Assembly (NCBI RefSeq): GCF_024213555.1
Contig: NZ_JANAVO010000001.1
Location: 2,604,001-2,668,000, forward strand
Origin: Allokutzneria sp. A3M-2-11 16
GTDB taxonomy: Bacteria > Actinomycetota > Actinomycetes > Mycobacteriales > Pseudonocardiaceae
DNA length: 64,000 nucleotides
Reading direction: 5' to 3'
Below are positions 34,051 through 42,901 of the stretch, in pieces. A model generated the notes under the pieces. The model searched no databases. It was not told the DNA's origin and worked only from the letters and a program-made list of their open reading frames with translations. Each line of letters starts with the position of its first letter. The stretch's first letter is position 1. The position numbers and the translations under genes were made by a program.

Positions 34051-34440
34051 TCAGAGGGTCCGTTGTGGTCCTTCGGCGTAGATGCTAGTGACGTGGCCCT
34101 CAATGTAACCCGAGAAGGAGTTGAAGTGCAGCTTCTTTCCCGCCTGCACGTTCCCGACGTACACAGTATATGACTTGCCCTTGCCGAAGGGGTTCTCAAT
34201 AATTTCGTACTTGGGTGTCGACTTCTTCATGAAGGCGTGATTGACGCTGTCGTAGTTCTTGATTTCGCAGTTGTAGCTGTGCTCTTTGTTCACCGACCCG
34301 TTTCGCGTGCAGGTGACCTTGGCTAGCAGGCCCCTCGAGTCACTGGCTTCCGATGTCGCCGACGAGGCGGCGGAGGCGGCGGGAGTCATCAGAGCGAAAG
34401 TTCCCATAACTACCGTCAACACAGTCAACGTGCGTTTCAT
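34051..34440 (-). CDS. Small secreted protein, phage cargo
   Basis: A 129-residue protein with a clear signal peptide (MKRTLTVLTVVMGTFALMTP, cleavage near ASAA). The mature part of about 100 residues has two cysteines (KVTCTRNG and SYNCEIKN) that can form a disulfide and aromatic strands (KSYTVYVG, LHFNSFSGYIEGHV), suggesting a small beta domain. ATG 34440. It has lower GC and different codon use from its neighbours and is read against the direction of the phage genes, typical of a lysogenic-conversion gene. No family recognised. Confidence 0.82.
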   Translation of the reverse strand: MKRTLTVLTVVMGTFALMTPAASAASSATSEASDSRGLLAKVTCTRNGSVNKEHSYNCEIKNYDSVNHAFMKKSTPKYEIIENPFGKGKSYTVYVGNVQAGKKLHFNSFSGYIEGHVTSIYAEGPQRTL

Positions 34441-34614
34441 TGATTCTCCAGAGATTGCCGGGCGCCATCCACCTATCCTGATAGGCAGTTGGCGGAGTGT
34501 AGCAGCATTTCCCTCGTTCAGCTTCCGTTGTTGTCGGGGCCGGGAAACGTTTCGGGTACCGCCGAACTTGCCGATTCGGTATGAAGGTGATTCAGGAGGC
34601 CGCGATCAATTCCA

Positions 34615-34925
34615 GGCCCTCTTCTCGCACGCCCTGAGTGCGAAGCCGTCTTTCCTGATCCCGCGTCGGTCGTACTCCCTGCGCGGACGTCGCGGATGGC
34701 CCGGAAGCGGACCGTAGAACAGCCTGCTGGCGCGCGGGTGAAAGCCCCTGAAGCCCCGTAGCCGCCCCCTAACGGCGCGCTACTGGGCCTTACCTGGTCC
34801 GGGCTGGGTAGGCGTCGCCGCTTGCGCTCGTCTTCGAGTTGCGCGGCGACGTGCTCCCCGGCCAGACCGGTTGGACCTCTCCGAGTGGTGGCCCCGGGAC
34901 GGACGTGAAGCCGGTCCGCGTAGTG
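34615..34925. repeat. 310-bp diverged direct repeat, copy B
   Basis: Second copy of the repeat at 33550-33860, offset exactly 1065 bp with no net insertion or deletion. It starts after the leftward 62-residue gene and its minus strand holds GEHVAAQLEDERKRR, matching copy A. The two copies bracket the secreted-protein gene. Confidence 0.8.
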
Positions 34926-34926
34926 G

Positions 34927-35115
34927 TCACTGCTCGGAGCTGTTCGCCTCGATCCACTCGGCGAAGGAGTGCGCAACGTTCTGGATGGTGTCGCCCGCGT
35001 CTCGGATCGCGGGTGCGTCACCGGCCCGGACGGCATTGCCCATGTCCAAGATCGCGTCGTGCATCACGCTCTTATGCGCGTCGACGGTGCGCTTGATCTG
35101 ATCGTTTGCGGCCAC
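34927..35115 (-). CDS. 62-residue helical protein, phage cargo
   Basis: A short soluble protein (KRTVDAHKSVMHDAILDMGN, then NVAHSFAEWIEANSSEQ) predicted to be two helices. Codon use and length fit a real gene, but GTG 35115 has no Shine-Dalgarno. It follows the membrane protein gene by 9 bp, so it is probably translated from that message. Function unknown. Confidence 0.6.
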   Translation of the reverse strand: MAANDQIKRTVDAHKSVMHDAILDMGNAVRAGDAPAIRDAGDTIQNVAHSFAEWIEANSSEQ

Positions 35116-35124
35116 GCTTGGAGG

Positions 35125-35394
35125 CTAGCGACTCTGCGGCGGCTCGTCCTTCGTCGTGTCCGACAGCGGCTCGCCGCGTACCCGGCGTGCTCCCACTTCG
35201 ACGTGGACCTTAGGGACCGGGAGCCACTGGACGGTGACCGTCACGGGCCGGTCGCCAGGGTCCATCTTGGCGAGGATTGAGGCAACAACGGCGTTCATGG
35301 AGCGGCCGTGAAGCACGAGCAGCACGAGAGCGCCGCCCGTGATCCAGGGGCTAGCAGACAACAGCGAAGCGAGATCGGACCAGCCCACGAGCAC
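35125..35394 (-). CDS. Single-pass membrane protein, phage cargo
   Basis: An 89-residue protein with one N-terminal membrane helix (SPWITGGALVLLVLHG) and a basic cytoplasmic tail containing VTVQWLPVPKVHVEVG. GTG 35394. It heads the leftward cargo block with the 62-residue gene, possibly sharing the 35395-35678 control region with the rightward late genes. A superinfection-exclusion role is possible but not shown. Confidence 0.6.
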   Translation of the reverse strand: MLVGWSDLASLLSASPWITGGALVLLVLHGRSMNAVVASILAKMDPGDRPVTVTVQWLPVPKVHVEVGARRVRGEPLSDTTKDEPPQSR

Positions 35395-35678
35395 ACCCGT
35401 CTACAGCTCCCCGGATAGGAGCTGCGCGTGTCGGTGCACCGTCGGTCGTGAGGATGAGTTCAGATGCCTGCTGGACGAATCCGGAAAACACCCCTGCCAA
35501 GCCCAAAAGGGAGTGCTCTCGCTCAGCAGTGGTGTTGGTTGTCCGTGTGTGCTCACCGTACATGTGGCGGTGCGGGTGGCGTGCACACCACAACGAATGC
35601 GGTCCCTGGACCCTAGGGCCGTGCTCCCCTGTGCTCGTTCGGCAATGCGTAGATCCACAGCTTGAAGGGAGGATCGCC
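35395..35678. promoter_or_regulatory. Divergent control region before the terminase genes
   Basis: These 284 bp separate leftward cargo from rightward late genes. GTGCACACCACAAC at 35581-35594 is one of five copies of a prophage-wide palindromic motif. No gene is supported. The region is the natural place for the late promoter. Confidence 0.6.
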
Positions 35679-36125
35679 ATGTCCCGCTCGAAGGCCAACC
35701 CTTCTGGCAACCCGCGTTCTGCGGATGTGACCGCGCCGCCCGTGCATGGTGGTCGCGCTCCCCGTGTCCCTGCGTCGCTTGGCTCTGTGGGCCGTGATGT
35801 GTGGCGGGCGGTGTGGGCGGCTGGTGCCGGTGTGTACAACCCGGCATCGGACAGGTTCGTGATCACGCGGTACGCGGAGTTGCACGACCGCCGGGCGGAG
35901 TTGCTGGCGGAGATCGACGCGGACGGGCTGACGACGGTGGGCTCCATGGGTCAGCCGGTGATGCACCCGGCGTTGCGCTTCGTGGAGTCGACGGAGAAGG
36001 AACTCCGCGCCATTGAGACGACCCTCGGTCTGAACTTGGAGTCGCGGCTCCGTCTGGGGCTTGCCGCGTCCGGCATCACGGAGCGCTCGCTCGCGGATCT
36101 GTTGGGAGACCTGGACGACGACTGA
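35679..36125 (+). CDS. Terminase small subunit (P27 family)
   Basis: A 148-residue DNA-packaging protein. ATG 35679 follows GAAGGGAGG. The core is PASLGSVGRDVWRAVWAAGAGVYNPASDRFVITRYAELHDRRAELL, the shape of P27-type small terminases, with VMHPALRFVESTEKELRAIETTLGLNLESRLRLGL as the oligomerisation end. It recognises phage DNA ends and loads the large subunit encoded next. Confidence 0.88.
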   Translation: MSRSKANPSGNPRSADVTAPPVHGGRAPRVPASLGSVGRDVWRAVWAAGAGVYNPASDRFVITRYAELHDRRAELLAEIDADGLTTVGSMGQPVMHPALRFVESTEKELRAIETTLGLNLESRLRLGLAASGITERSLADLLGDLDDD

Positions 36126-36146
36126 CGAAAGCGGGGGTGGTGTGAA

Positions 36147-37610
36147 CTGCGCACCGAGGGCCGCCGTGTCCGGAAGTTCGTCCAGCACCTCACCCTAGGT
36201 GGCAGCTATCTCGGTCAGCGGTTCCTTTTGCTTGCGTGGCAACGGGAAGTCATTGACGCGATTTACGCGCTGACGTCTGATGGGGAGCGTCGGCACCGTA
36301 CGGCGGTCCTGGGGATCGCGCGGAAGAACGGAAAAACTCAGTTGGCTGCGGCGCTTGCGCTGTATCACCTGTGCGCCGATCCGCGCGACTCCGCGCCCGA
36401 AGTCGTGTGTGCCGCGAACACGCGCGAACAGGCGCGGATCTTGTTCCGGGAAGCCGCGCGCATGGTGCGGATGTCGCCGCTGCTGGCGAAAATCTGCACG
36501 GTCCATCGGGACCGGATCACCTGTCACGCCACGGGTGGCGTCTTCGTGACCGTCTCGGCGGACGCGGGTCTACAGCAAGGTCTTAACCCGTCGTTCGTCG
36601 TGATGGACGAGTACGCCCAAGCGAAGAACTCCGACCTGTTCGACGCGCTGACGCTAGGTTCCGCGCAGCGCAGATCACCGCTGTTCCTTGTGATCAGCAC
36701 CGCCGGTCCCTACCCGGATGGTCCGTTCGCGGAGCTGATCGACCACGGGAACCTGTGTGCCACAGGCGAAGTAGATGACACTTCGTTCTGGTCGCGATGG
36801 TATGGGGTTCGTCCGGGTATGACGGTGGATCACACTGACCCGGCGGTGTGGGAGCGCTGCAATCCGTCGTGGTCGATCATGAACAGGAAGGACTTCGAGT
36901 CCTCCGTAAAGCGCACGCCAGAGCCAAATTTCAGGATGTACAGGCTCAATGAGTTCATCCGGGGCGGCTCCGCGTGGCTGCCACACGGCGCGTGGAGCAA
37001 GCTCGCGCGCCCCGGAGAACTGTTCGCCCCGGGTGACGTGATCGTGGTCGGCGTGGATGCCGCGTGGCGCAACGATTCCACGGCCATCGTCGGCGTCCGC
37101 TTGAGGGATCTACACGTGCAGGTGTTGGGGCACTGGGAGGCTCCGCGCGGTGATCCGCATTGGCGGACGCCGATTCATGACGTGATGGAGCGCGTCCGTG
37201 ACGTGTGCCGGACGTACTCCGTTCGGGAAGTCGCGGCGGACCCGGCGTGGTTCTCCGTGCAAGCGCAGATGCTCAGCGATGAGGGCTTGCCGATCGTGGA
37301 GTTCCCGAACTCGGTGGTGCGCATGGTGCCCGCGACGCACGCTGCTTACACGTCCATTGTGGATGGTCTGGTGACGCACTCCGGCCAGCCGGAGCTAGCG
37401 CGCCACATCGGCAACGCGGTGCTGAAAACCGACTCGCGTGGTGAGCGGATCACCAAGGAATCCGCGACCAGCCGCCGACACATTGACTTGGCGGTCGCGT
37501 TCGTAATGGCGCTCTATCGCGCGTACCTACACCGCGAAGAGCGACCCGTAGACGGGTTCCTGCTCAATGGCGACCCGTGGAACGACATCGAAAACGACGA
37601 CACGTGGTGA
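36147..37610 (+). CDS. Terminase large subunit, probable CTG start
   Basis: A packaging ATPase-nuclease of about 487 residues. The ATPase part has the modified Walker A GIARKNGKTQLAAAL and Walker B FVVMDEYAQ; the RNase H-like nuclease has aspartates in VGVDAAWRND, VAADPAWF and HIDLAVAFVMAL. The family N-terminus (GRRVRKFV then LTLGGSYLGQRF) lies upstream of the first standard start codon, TTG 36228. In that upstream stretch, bounded by the small-subunit stop, the only possible start is CTG 36147, preceded by GGGGGTGG. If TTG 36228 were used the protein would lose 27 conserved residues. Confidence 0.9.
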   Translation: MRTEGRRVRKFVQHLTLGGSYLGQRFLLLAWQREVIDAIYALTSDGERRHRTAVLGIARKNGKTQLAAALALYHLCADPRDSAPEVVCAANTREQARILFREAARMVRMSPLLAKICTVHRDRITCHATGGVFVTVSADAGLQQGLNPSFVVMDEYAQAKNSDLFDALTLGSAQRRSPLFLVISTAGPYPDGPFAELIDHGNLCATGEVDDTSFWSRWYGVRPGMTVDHTDPAVWERCNPSWSIMNRKDFESSVKRTPEPNFRMYRLNEFIRGGSAWLPHGAWSKLARPGELFAPGDVIVVGVDAAWRNDSTAIVGVRLRDLHVQVLGHWEAPRGDPHWRTPIHDVMERVRDVCRTYSVREVAADPAWFSVQAQMLSDEGLPIVEFPNSVVRMVPATHAAYTSIVDGLVTHSGQPELARHIGNAVLKTDSRGERITKESATSRRHIDLAVAFVMALYRAYLHREERPVDGFLLNGDPWNDIENDDTW

Positions 37611-37617
37611 ACAGGGG

Positions 37618-37869
37618 GTGTGGTTGGAGGAGCGCACGCCCGGGAAACTTCGGGCTTTCGCTGACAGGGCAACGAAGACGGCCGCCACGGCGGCACTCGC
37701 GGTCTGGGCCTCGATCACAGCGAGCCGCACGGAGCTGATCGCGCTCGCGGGCGGCTGGCAGGTCTCGGAGGGGGCCGCGACCGTGCATCCGGCGGGCGGC
37801 CCGCTCGTGCGCGGGGTGCTGCTGATCGTGCTCGCGGTGTGCATCGCACGATCACGGGCGGTGGGCTGA
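37618..37869 (+). CDS. Small membrane-associated phage protein
   Basis: An 83-residue protein between terminase and portal. A basic lead (RTPGKLRAFADRATKTAATA) is followed by two hydrophobic stretches (LAVWASITASRTELIALAGG and VRGVLLIVLAVCIARS). The start is GTG 37618 or TTG 37624, both next to AGGGGG. The stop overlaps the portal ATG (TGATG). No family recognised. Confidence 0.65.
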   Translation: MWLEERTPGKLRAFADRATKTAATAALAVWASITASRTELIALAGGWQVSEGAATVHPAGGPLVRGVLLIVLAVCIARSRAVG

Positions 37870-39191
37870 TGGGGTTCCTGGACTTCCTCGCTGCCCCGGT
37901 CGAAACCCGGTCGGCAACCGCGATTGATCCGGCGGAGGCAACGACCAACGCCGAGCTTGGCGGAGCTGAGCCCGCACTTGCGGCGAAGGCGCTCACACCG
38001 CGCGATGCCCTTGCGGTGTCGGCGGTCTACGCGTGCGTGCGGCTGCTGTCGGACACGATCGCTACCACGCCCGTGGGGTTGTTCAAGCGCACGACAACGG
38101 GGACACGGGAGCCGTTGGATCGCCCATCGTGGCTGACGAAGCCGAATCCGGACACACGGTGGATTGAGTTCGTGGCCACCGTGATGACCAGCCTTTTGTT
38201 GGAGGGCAACGCCTACATTCTGGTGACCCGCGCGGGCGCGGAGATCCTGGCCCTGGACGTCATCCCCGTCTCAGCCGTGACGCCGAAGTACCTCAAACGC
38301 GGCAAAGGCCGACGTGAGCTGATCTATGAGCTGTCGCTGACCGGTGAGGACGGGGCACAGGAAGTCGTCGGCGCTCTCTCCCGTGAAGATGTGTTGCACA
38401 TCAAGGGAATGCCACTCACGGGGAGCCTGACGGGCGTGAGCCCGCTGGATGCCGCACGGCGCACCATCGGCCTTTCCCTTGCCGCACAGGAGTTCGGAGC
38501 AGAGTTCTTCGAGAACGGCGCGACACCGGGAGCTGTGATCTCCGTTCCCGGCACGATGACCCCGGCCGGTCTGCGGGCGGCACGGCAGACGTGGCGCGCG
38601 ATCCACGGCGGAGCCGGGAACCGGCATGGGCTCGCGATCCTCACCGAAGATGCGAAGTTTCAGAAGGTCACGATCTCCCCGGATGAGGCGCAGTTCCTGG
38701 AGACCAGGGCGTTTCAGATTCCGGACATCGCGCGCCTGTACGGGGTGCCGCCGCACCTGATCGCGGACGCCTCCGGCTCCACGTCGTGGGGTTCCGGCTT
38801 GTCCGAGCAAAACACGGCGTTCGTCCAGTTCGCCGTTCGCGCATGGGCGGAGCGTTTGGAGGAAGGGCTCACCGCGCTTCTCGGCGATGACGCCGTGAGC
38901 GCGGGCGAGTTCGTCCGGTTCAACCTGGACGCGCTTGCGCGTGGGGCGCTTGCGGAGCGCTTGGAGTCCTACCGGACCGGCATCCAAAACGGGATCTACG
39001 CCCGCGACGAAGTGCGCGCGCTGGAGGATCTTCCGCCGGACCCTTCCGGGCTGGGCGGGTTCCTGATGGTGCCGACGAACCTCGCGATCCTCACACCCGA
39101 TGGACCGATGGCGCTCACCGCGTCCAGCGACCCGTCTGGGGATACCGACGACACCACCCCGGACGGCGGGGACGAGACGGAGGCTGTTTGA
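37869..39191 (+). CDS. Portal protein (HK97 family)
   Basis: A 440-residue phage portal. Motifs include ALAVSAVYACVRLLSDTIATTPVGLF at the start of the clip/stem region, LLLEGNAYI, DVLHIKGMPLTGSLTGVSPL, and RLYGVPPHLIADASGSTSWGSGLSEQN, which are characteristic of HK97-type portals. ATG 37869 overlaps the previous stop. The last 30 residues are acidic and flexible. It forms the dodecameric DNA gate at one capsid vertex. Confidence 0.94.
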   Translation: MGFLDFLAAPVETRSATAIDPAEATTNAELGGAEPALAAKALTPRDALAVSAVYACVRLLSDTIATTPVGLFKRTTTGTREPLDRPSWLTKPNPDTRWIEFVATVMTSLLLEGNAYILVTRAGAEILALDVIPVSAVTPKYLKRGKGRRELIYELSLTGEDGAQEVVGALSREDVLHIKGMPLTGSLTGVSPLDAARRTIGLSLAAQEFGAEFFENGATPGAVISVPGTMTPAGLRAARQTWRAIHGGAGNRHGLAILTEDAKFQKVTISPDEAQFLETRAFQIPDIARLYGVPPHLIADASGSTSWGSGLSEQNTAFVQFAVRAWAERLEEGLTALLGDDAVSAGEFVRFNLDALARGALAERLESYRTGIQNGIYARDEVRALEDLPPDPSGLGGFLMVPTNLAILTPDGPMALTASSDPSGDTDDTTPDGGDETEAV

Positions 39192-40915
39192 GCGCCGAAC
39201 GGCGCGATCTCCACGGCGCGGTCGAACTCCGCGCCCTAGAAGGAAAAACCATCATCCGGGGCTATGCCTACGTGTTCAACCGGCTCTCACAAGATCTCGG
39301 CGGGTTCCGGGAACGGATCGACCCCGGAGCGGGCCGCGCGGACATGGAGCACGGCGACCTGGTGGCGACGTTCAACCACGACTTCGGCAAACCGCTCGGG
39401 CGCACCGGGTACGGGCTGCGGACCGGCCTAGATGACGTCGGCGGCTGGTATGAGATCGACCTCCCGGATACTACGGCGGGCCGTGACGTCGCGGACCTGA
39501 TCGAGCGCCGCATCATCTCCGGCTCGTCCTTCAGGTTCCGCCTGGGCGACTCGGACGCGGACCAGGAATGGACCCGCGACGACGCGACCGGCGAACTCAT
39601 CCGCACCCTGCGGGACTTCCGCGTTACTGAGCTGGGACCGGTGACCACACCGGCCTATCCGGACACCACGGCGGCCCTGCGGTCAATTCCCGTTGCACTG
39701 CAACAGAATTCCACGGCGTCAGGCCGTGCTGACGGAGAAGGAGACACACTGACGGTCACCACGGCACCCACCACGGCGACGGAGGAGCGCGCCCACGCGG
39801 AGCATGCTCTCCAGGCGGTGGCGGACGACCAGCGCGCGGAGATGGAGACGCGCATCCTTGCGCGCCTGGACGAGCTGGACGCCCGCATCGCGGGTCAGGA
39901 GGCGGAGGAGCGCGCCAGGGAGACTCGGGATGCGGTGCTCGCGCTGTTGGACGAGCACAACGTGATTCCGATGCAGCGCCCCGGCTCCGATGACAACCGC
40001 GCTCTTCGATCGCTGCGTGAAGGTGGGGCGACGGAGTTCCGCGCGATGATGGGCGTCACCGTGGACGCGGCGAACAAGCAGGCAGGCAAGGCTACGCCGC
40101 TGCGGTCGCTGTACTCCACGTTGCTTCAGCTCATCGGGGAGCGCTCGTATGTGATTGCGGCCGGTGCCCGGGTGCTTCAGACGACCAGCGGGGAGGCTAT
40201 CGACTTCCCCCGGGTGCGTCCGGTTCGGCCGACCGTGAAGACGAACGAGGGTGCGCCGCTGCCGGAGAACTACCCGGCAACCGACACGGTCCCGCTGGGT
40301 GTGGAGAAGTACGGCTACGTCTCCCACGTCTCGGTGGAACTGGTCCAGGACGACGCCGTGGACCTGGTGGACTTCCTCGCGGCCGACGCCGCGCCGAACC
40401 TCGCGGACCAGATGGGCCACGACTTCACCGCCGCGCTGCTGAACCCGACCACGGGCATCCTGCCGGAGCTGCGGACCACGATCACGGGCACCAACATCAA
40501 GGACGCCCAGATCACCGACGCCGTCATTGACACGTATTACTCGTTGCCGACGTTCGCGGCCCGGCGGGCGACGTGGATCACCGGCCGGAAGTCGATCGCG
40601 CGGTTGCGCAAGCTCAAGGACAACGACGGCACGTACCTGTTGAAGTCCATTTCGGACGGCGGTGTGCTCGTGCTGATGGGTCAGCCGCTGGAGCTTGACC
40701 CGGCGTTCTCCGGTGCGAACGAGCACCACCTTGCGCTCTCCGACCTGAGCGGCTTCACGGTCAGGTACGCGGGACCGCTCCGCGTCGCGCGGTCCACCGA
40801 AGTGAAGTTCATCGAGGACTTGGTGTCGTTCAAGTTCGTTCAGCGGGCGGGCGGCGCGCTGATCGACACCACGGGATCGGCGCTGCTGACGCTGCCGTCT
40901 CCTCCGGCCCCGTGA
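39188..40915 (+). CDS. Fused prohead protease and HK97-fold major capsid protein
   Basis: A 575-residue fusion. Residues about 1-170 are the prohead protease: FNHDFGKPLGR with the catalytic histidine and ISGSSFRFRL with the serine. A helical scaffold-like stretch (about 200-275) has AEHALQAVADDQRAEMETRI. The HK97 capsid domain follows (PLRSLYSTLLQLIGERSYVI, EAIDFPRVRPV, LVQDDAVDLVDFLAADAAP, LVLMGQPLELDPAF). TTG 39188 overlaps the portal stop (TTGA). In many phages these are two genes; here one polypeptide must cut itself. A hairpin follows the gene. Confidence 0.94.
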   Translation: MSAERRDLHGAVELRALEGKTIIRGYAYVFNRLSQDLGGFRERIDPGAGRADMEHGDLVATFNHDFGKPLGRTGYGLRTGLDDVGGWYEIDLPDTTAGRDVADLIERRIISGSSFRFRLGDSDADQEWTRDDATGELIRTLRDFRVTELGPVTTPAYPDTTAALRSIPVALQQNSTASGRADGEGDTLTVTTAPTTATEERAHAEHALQAVADDQRAEMETRILARLDELDARIAGQEAEERARETRDAVLALLDEHNVIPMQRPGSDDNRALRSLREGGATEFRAMMGVTVDAANKQAGKATPLRSLYSTLLQLIGERSYVIAAGARVLQTTSGEAIDFPRVRPVRPTVKTNEGAPLPENYPATDTVPLGVEKYGYVSHVSVELVQDDAVDLVDFLAADAAPNLADQMGHDFTAALLNPTTGILPELRTTITGTNIKDAQITDAVIDTYYSLPTFAARRATWITGRKSIARLRKLKDNDGTYLLKSISDGGVLVLMGQPLELDPAFSGANEHHLALSDLSGFTVRYAGPLRVARSTEVKFIEDLVSFKFVQRAGGALIDTTGSALLTLPSPPAP

Positions 40916-40920
40916 TCCGC

Positions 40921-40957
40921 GCACGGCCACCCTGACGACCGGTTGGGGTGGCCGTGC
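40921..40957 (+). terminator. Hairpin after the capsid gene
   Basis: GCACGGCCACC (40921-40931) pairs with GGTGGCCGTGC (40947-40957). It lies 6 bp after the capsid stop and lacks a long T run, so it may attenuate or stabilise the capsid message rather than stop it. Confidence 0.7.
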
Positions 40958-40975
40958 CCCTTGCAGTGAAAGGGG

Positions 40976-41344
40976 ATGCACCTGGACTTGTACGCGACGC
41001 TGCCGGAGCTGCGCCGCCTGGACGGACTCGGCGACGCCACGTTGTTCCCCGACTCCGACCTGATCGACGGCCGCGCCTTCGCCGTGGAGAAGGTGCAGGA
41101 CTACACGGGGATGCGTTGGGGTGCGACGAATCCGCCGCCTGTCTCGATCAGGTGGGCGGTGCGCACGCTAGCCCGGCAGTACCTGACCGATCTCCACGCG
41201 CGGCTCCCGGACCGTGCTACCTCCCTGGTGAGCGAGTTCGGACAGACCAACTTGGCCCAAGCGGGCGGCGTGTGGCGGCCGACCAGTCTCCCGGAGGTCA
41301 ACGCGGTCTTGAACGCCTACCGCGAACGCGCACCATTCGGCTGA
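40976..41344 (+). CDS. Head-tail connector (gp6-like)
   Basis: A 122-residue protein with ATG 40976 after AAAGGGG. The lead MHLDLYATLPELRR, the DSDLIDGRAFAVEKVQDYTGMRW helix and the two-helix core WAVRTLARQYLTDLHARL are typical of gp6/gp15-like head completion proteins. Position directly after the capsid fits. It should ring the portal. Confidence 0.75.
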   Translation: MHLDLYATLPELRRLDGLGDATLFPDSDLIDGRAFAVEKVQDYTGMRWGATNPPPVSIRWAVRTLARQYLTDLHARLPDRATSLVSEFGQTNLAQAGGVWRPTSLPEVNAVLNAYRERAPFG

Positions 41345-41355
41345 CAGGAGGCGGA

Positions 41356-41796
41356 GTGCACATCGTTTTCCTGACCAAGCAAGCCATTCACGCCGCGCTT
41401 CGCGCGAGGCTGTCCGGTTCCGGTGTGTTGGTCGCGTGGGCTGACCCGGCGGACAAGGCGCGGCGGCGGTCGGTGTGGTTCACCGAGACCGTGGAGCCGG
41501 ACGTGGAGCCGACAGGCATGGTGCCCGGTCGCCGCAAACCCTCCGTTCTCACGGCGGATGTCACCATCCGCGCCATCTGCGTGGCCCCCGGTGACCCGGT
41601 CCACGCCGAACGCGGCGTGTGGGAGCTGCGCGACCAGGTCGACGCGGCAGTGATGGAGGAGTTCGACCCGGGCACCGTCCCCGGGCTCATCGACGTGCGC
41701 CCCGTGCGCGCCGTGGTCACAGGCGGGGAGTCCTTCCTTGGGACCACGGCGCAGTGTGACTACACGGTGCGGGTCCGCGCACGCCTACTGACCTAG
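41356..41796 (+). CDS. Tail terminator/head-tail joining protein
   Basis: A 146-residue protein with GTG 41356 after AGGAGGCGGA. The alpha/beta pattern (TKQAIHAALRARLSGSGVLVAW, VTIRAICVAPGDPVHAERG, a long helix, then TTAQCDYTVRVRARL) matches tail terminator proteins that cap the tail tube. It stands just before the major tail gene, the usual place for that function. Confidence 0.72.
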   Translation: MHIVFLTKQAIHAALRARLSGSGVLVAWADPADKARRRSVWFTETVEPDVEPTGMVPGRRKPSVLTADVTIRAICVAPGDPVHAERGVWELRDQVDAAVMEEFDPGTVPGLIDVRPVRAVVTGGESFLGTTAQCDYTVRVRARLLT

Positions 41797-41808
41797 GAAG
41801 GGGATCGT

Positions 41809-42855
41809 TTGGCGTTGGACGCCGCTATCTCGATCAACTCGGAGACCGCCTACGGGGTCGCCGCGACCGGGAGCACCGAGGGCTACGAAGGCCAGGGCGA
41901 CAGTTGGAAGGCCAGCCGCGAGTTCGTGGAATCCCTCGGTTTCCGTGCGGGCATGGAGACCGTGCGTGCGGACCGCCGCCGCATCGTCGACATGGGTGGG
42001 GAAGGTGAGATCGAGTGCTCCGTACTCGACTCCGGAGCTGGGTCGCTTCTGCGTGCCGTGTTCGATTCGCTCACGGTCGCGACGGGGGCGGCCGGTGCGC
42101 CCTCCACGTTGTCCTATCGCACGGCGACGACCGCCGGGTCACCGTCGTACACGGTGCAGATGATCCGGCCTCTCTCCGATGGCGGCCGTGTCGCTTACCG
42201 TCACGTCGGCGCGGTGGTCACCGAATGGGAGTTTGAACAGGAAGTCGAGAAAGCCTTGACGCTCAAGGCTTCCTTTGACTTTCAGACCGTGAACCACACG
42301 GGCGTGGAGGCGGAGTTCCTGCCGATCACGTACCCGGCGGAGTCCATTGCCTATGACTGGACTAGGGGAGCGGTCTACCTCACTCGGAGTGGCGCTGAAA
42401 CCCTTGTGCCCGTGGGCAAGTGGTCATTGAAGGGCGCCCGTGGTTTGAAGACCGATCGCCGTGCTGTGCGCGCGAACCCGTTGAAGCGTCAGCCGAAACG
42501 GGCAGAGTTGCCGGAGTATGAAGGGGAGATCGAAGCGGAGTTCGAGTCCGCCACGCTCCCGCTGTACGAGGACTTCGTAGGCGGTGCGATCGTGGGACTG
42601 CGCATCTCCTACACGGGGGTGACGAAGTCCGGCAACGGGACTACGGCGAAGCTGGACATCGTCGTTCCCGCGATCCAGTTCACCGGCGAGTCGCCGGAAG
42701 CCTCGCTCGATGACCTCACGTCGATGACGCTGCCGTTCCGCGCGCTCGATCCGGGCCGACCGGGCACGGTGTCGCTGACCTACGTGGAGCCGTCCGGAGT
42801 GGACCCGACGAAGCCCCCGACACCACCCGGCGACGCCGTCAAGGCGAAGAAGTAG
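41809..42855 (+). CDS. Major tail protein
   Basis: A 348-residue beta-rich protein with TTG 41809 after AGGAAGGGG. It starts AISINSETAYGVAATGSTEG and contains ESLGFRAGMETVRADRR, VTEWEFEQEVEKALTLKASFDF and PEYEGEIEAEFESATLPLYEDF, the pattern of tail-tube monomers of siphoviruses. The C-terminal 20 residues are proline-rich. It polymerises into the tail tube around the tape measure. Confidence 0.85.
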   Translation: MALDAAISINSETAYGVAATGSTEGYEGQGDSWKASREFVESLGFRAGMETVRADRRRIVDMGGEGEIECSVLDSGAGSLLRAVFDSLTVATGAAGAPSTLSYRTATTAGSPSYTVQMIRPLSDGGRVAYRHVGAVVTEWEFEQEVEKALTLKASFDFQTVNHTGVEAEFLPITYPAESIAYDWTRGAVYLTRSGAETLVPVGKWSLKGARGLKTDRRAVRANPLKRQPKRAELPEYEGEIEAEFESATLPLYEDFVGGAIVGLRISYTGVTKSGNGTTAKLDIVVPAIQFTGESPEASLDDLTSMTLPFRALDPGRPGTVSLTYVEPSGVDPTKPPTPPGDAVKAKK

Positions 42856-42870
42856 CCGTGTCGGCTGACG

Positions 42871-42889
42871 TTGGTGTGCACACCACAAC
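42871..42889. promoter_or_regulatory. Copy of the TTGGTGTGCACACCACAA palindrome
   Basis: GGTGTGCACACC is a perfect 12-bp palindrome, flanked by TT and ACAAC. It sits in the 46-bp gap after the major tail gene. It belongs to the five-site family described under 51595-51622. Confidence 0.65.
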
Positions 42890-42901
42890 CCGGGACGCCG
42901 C

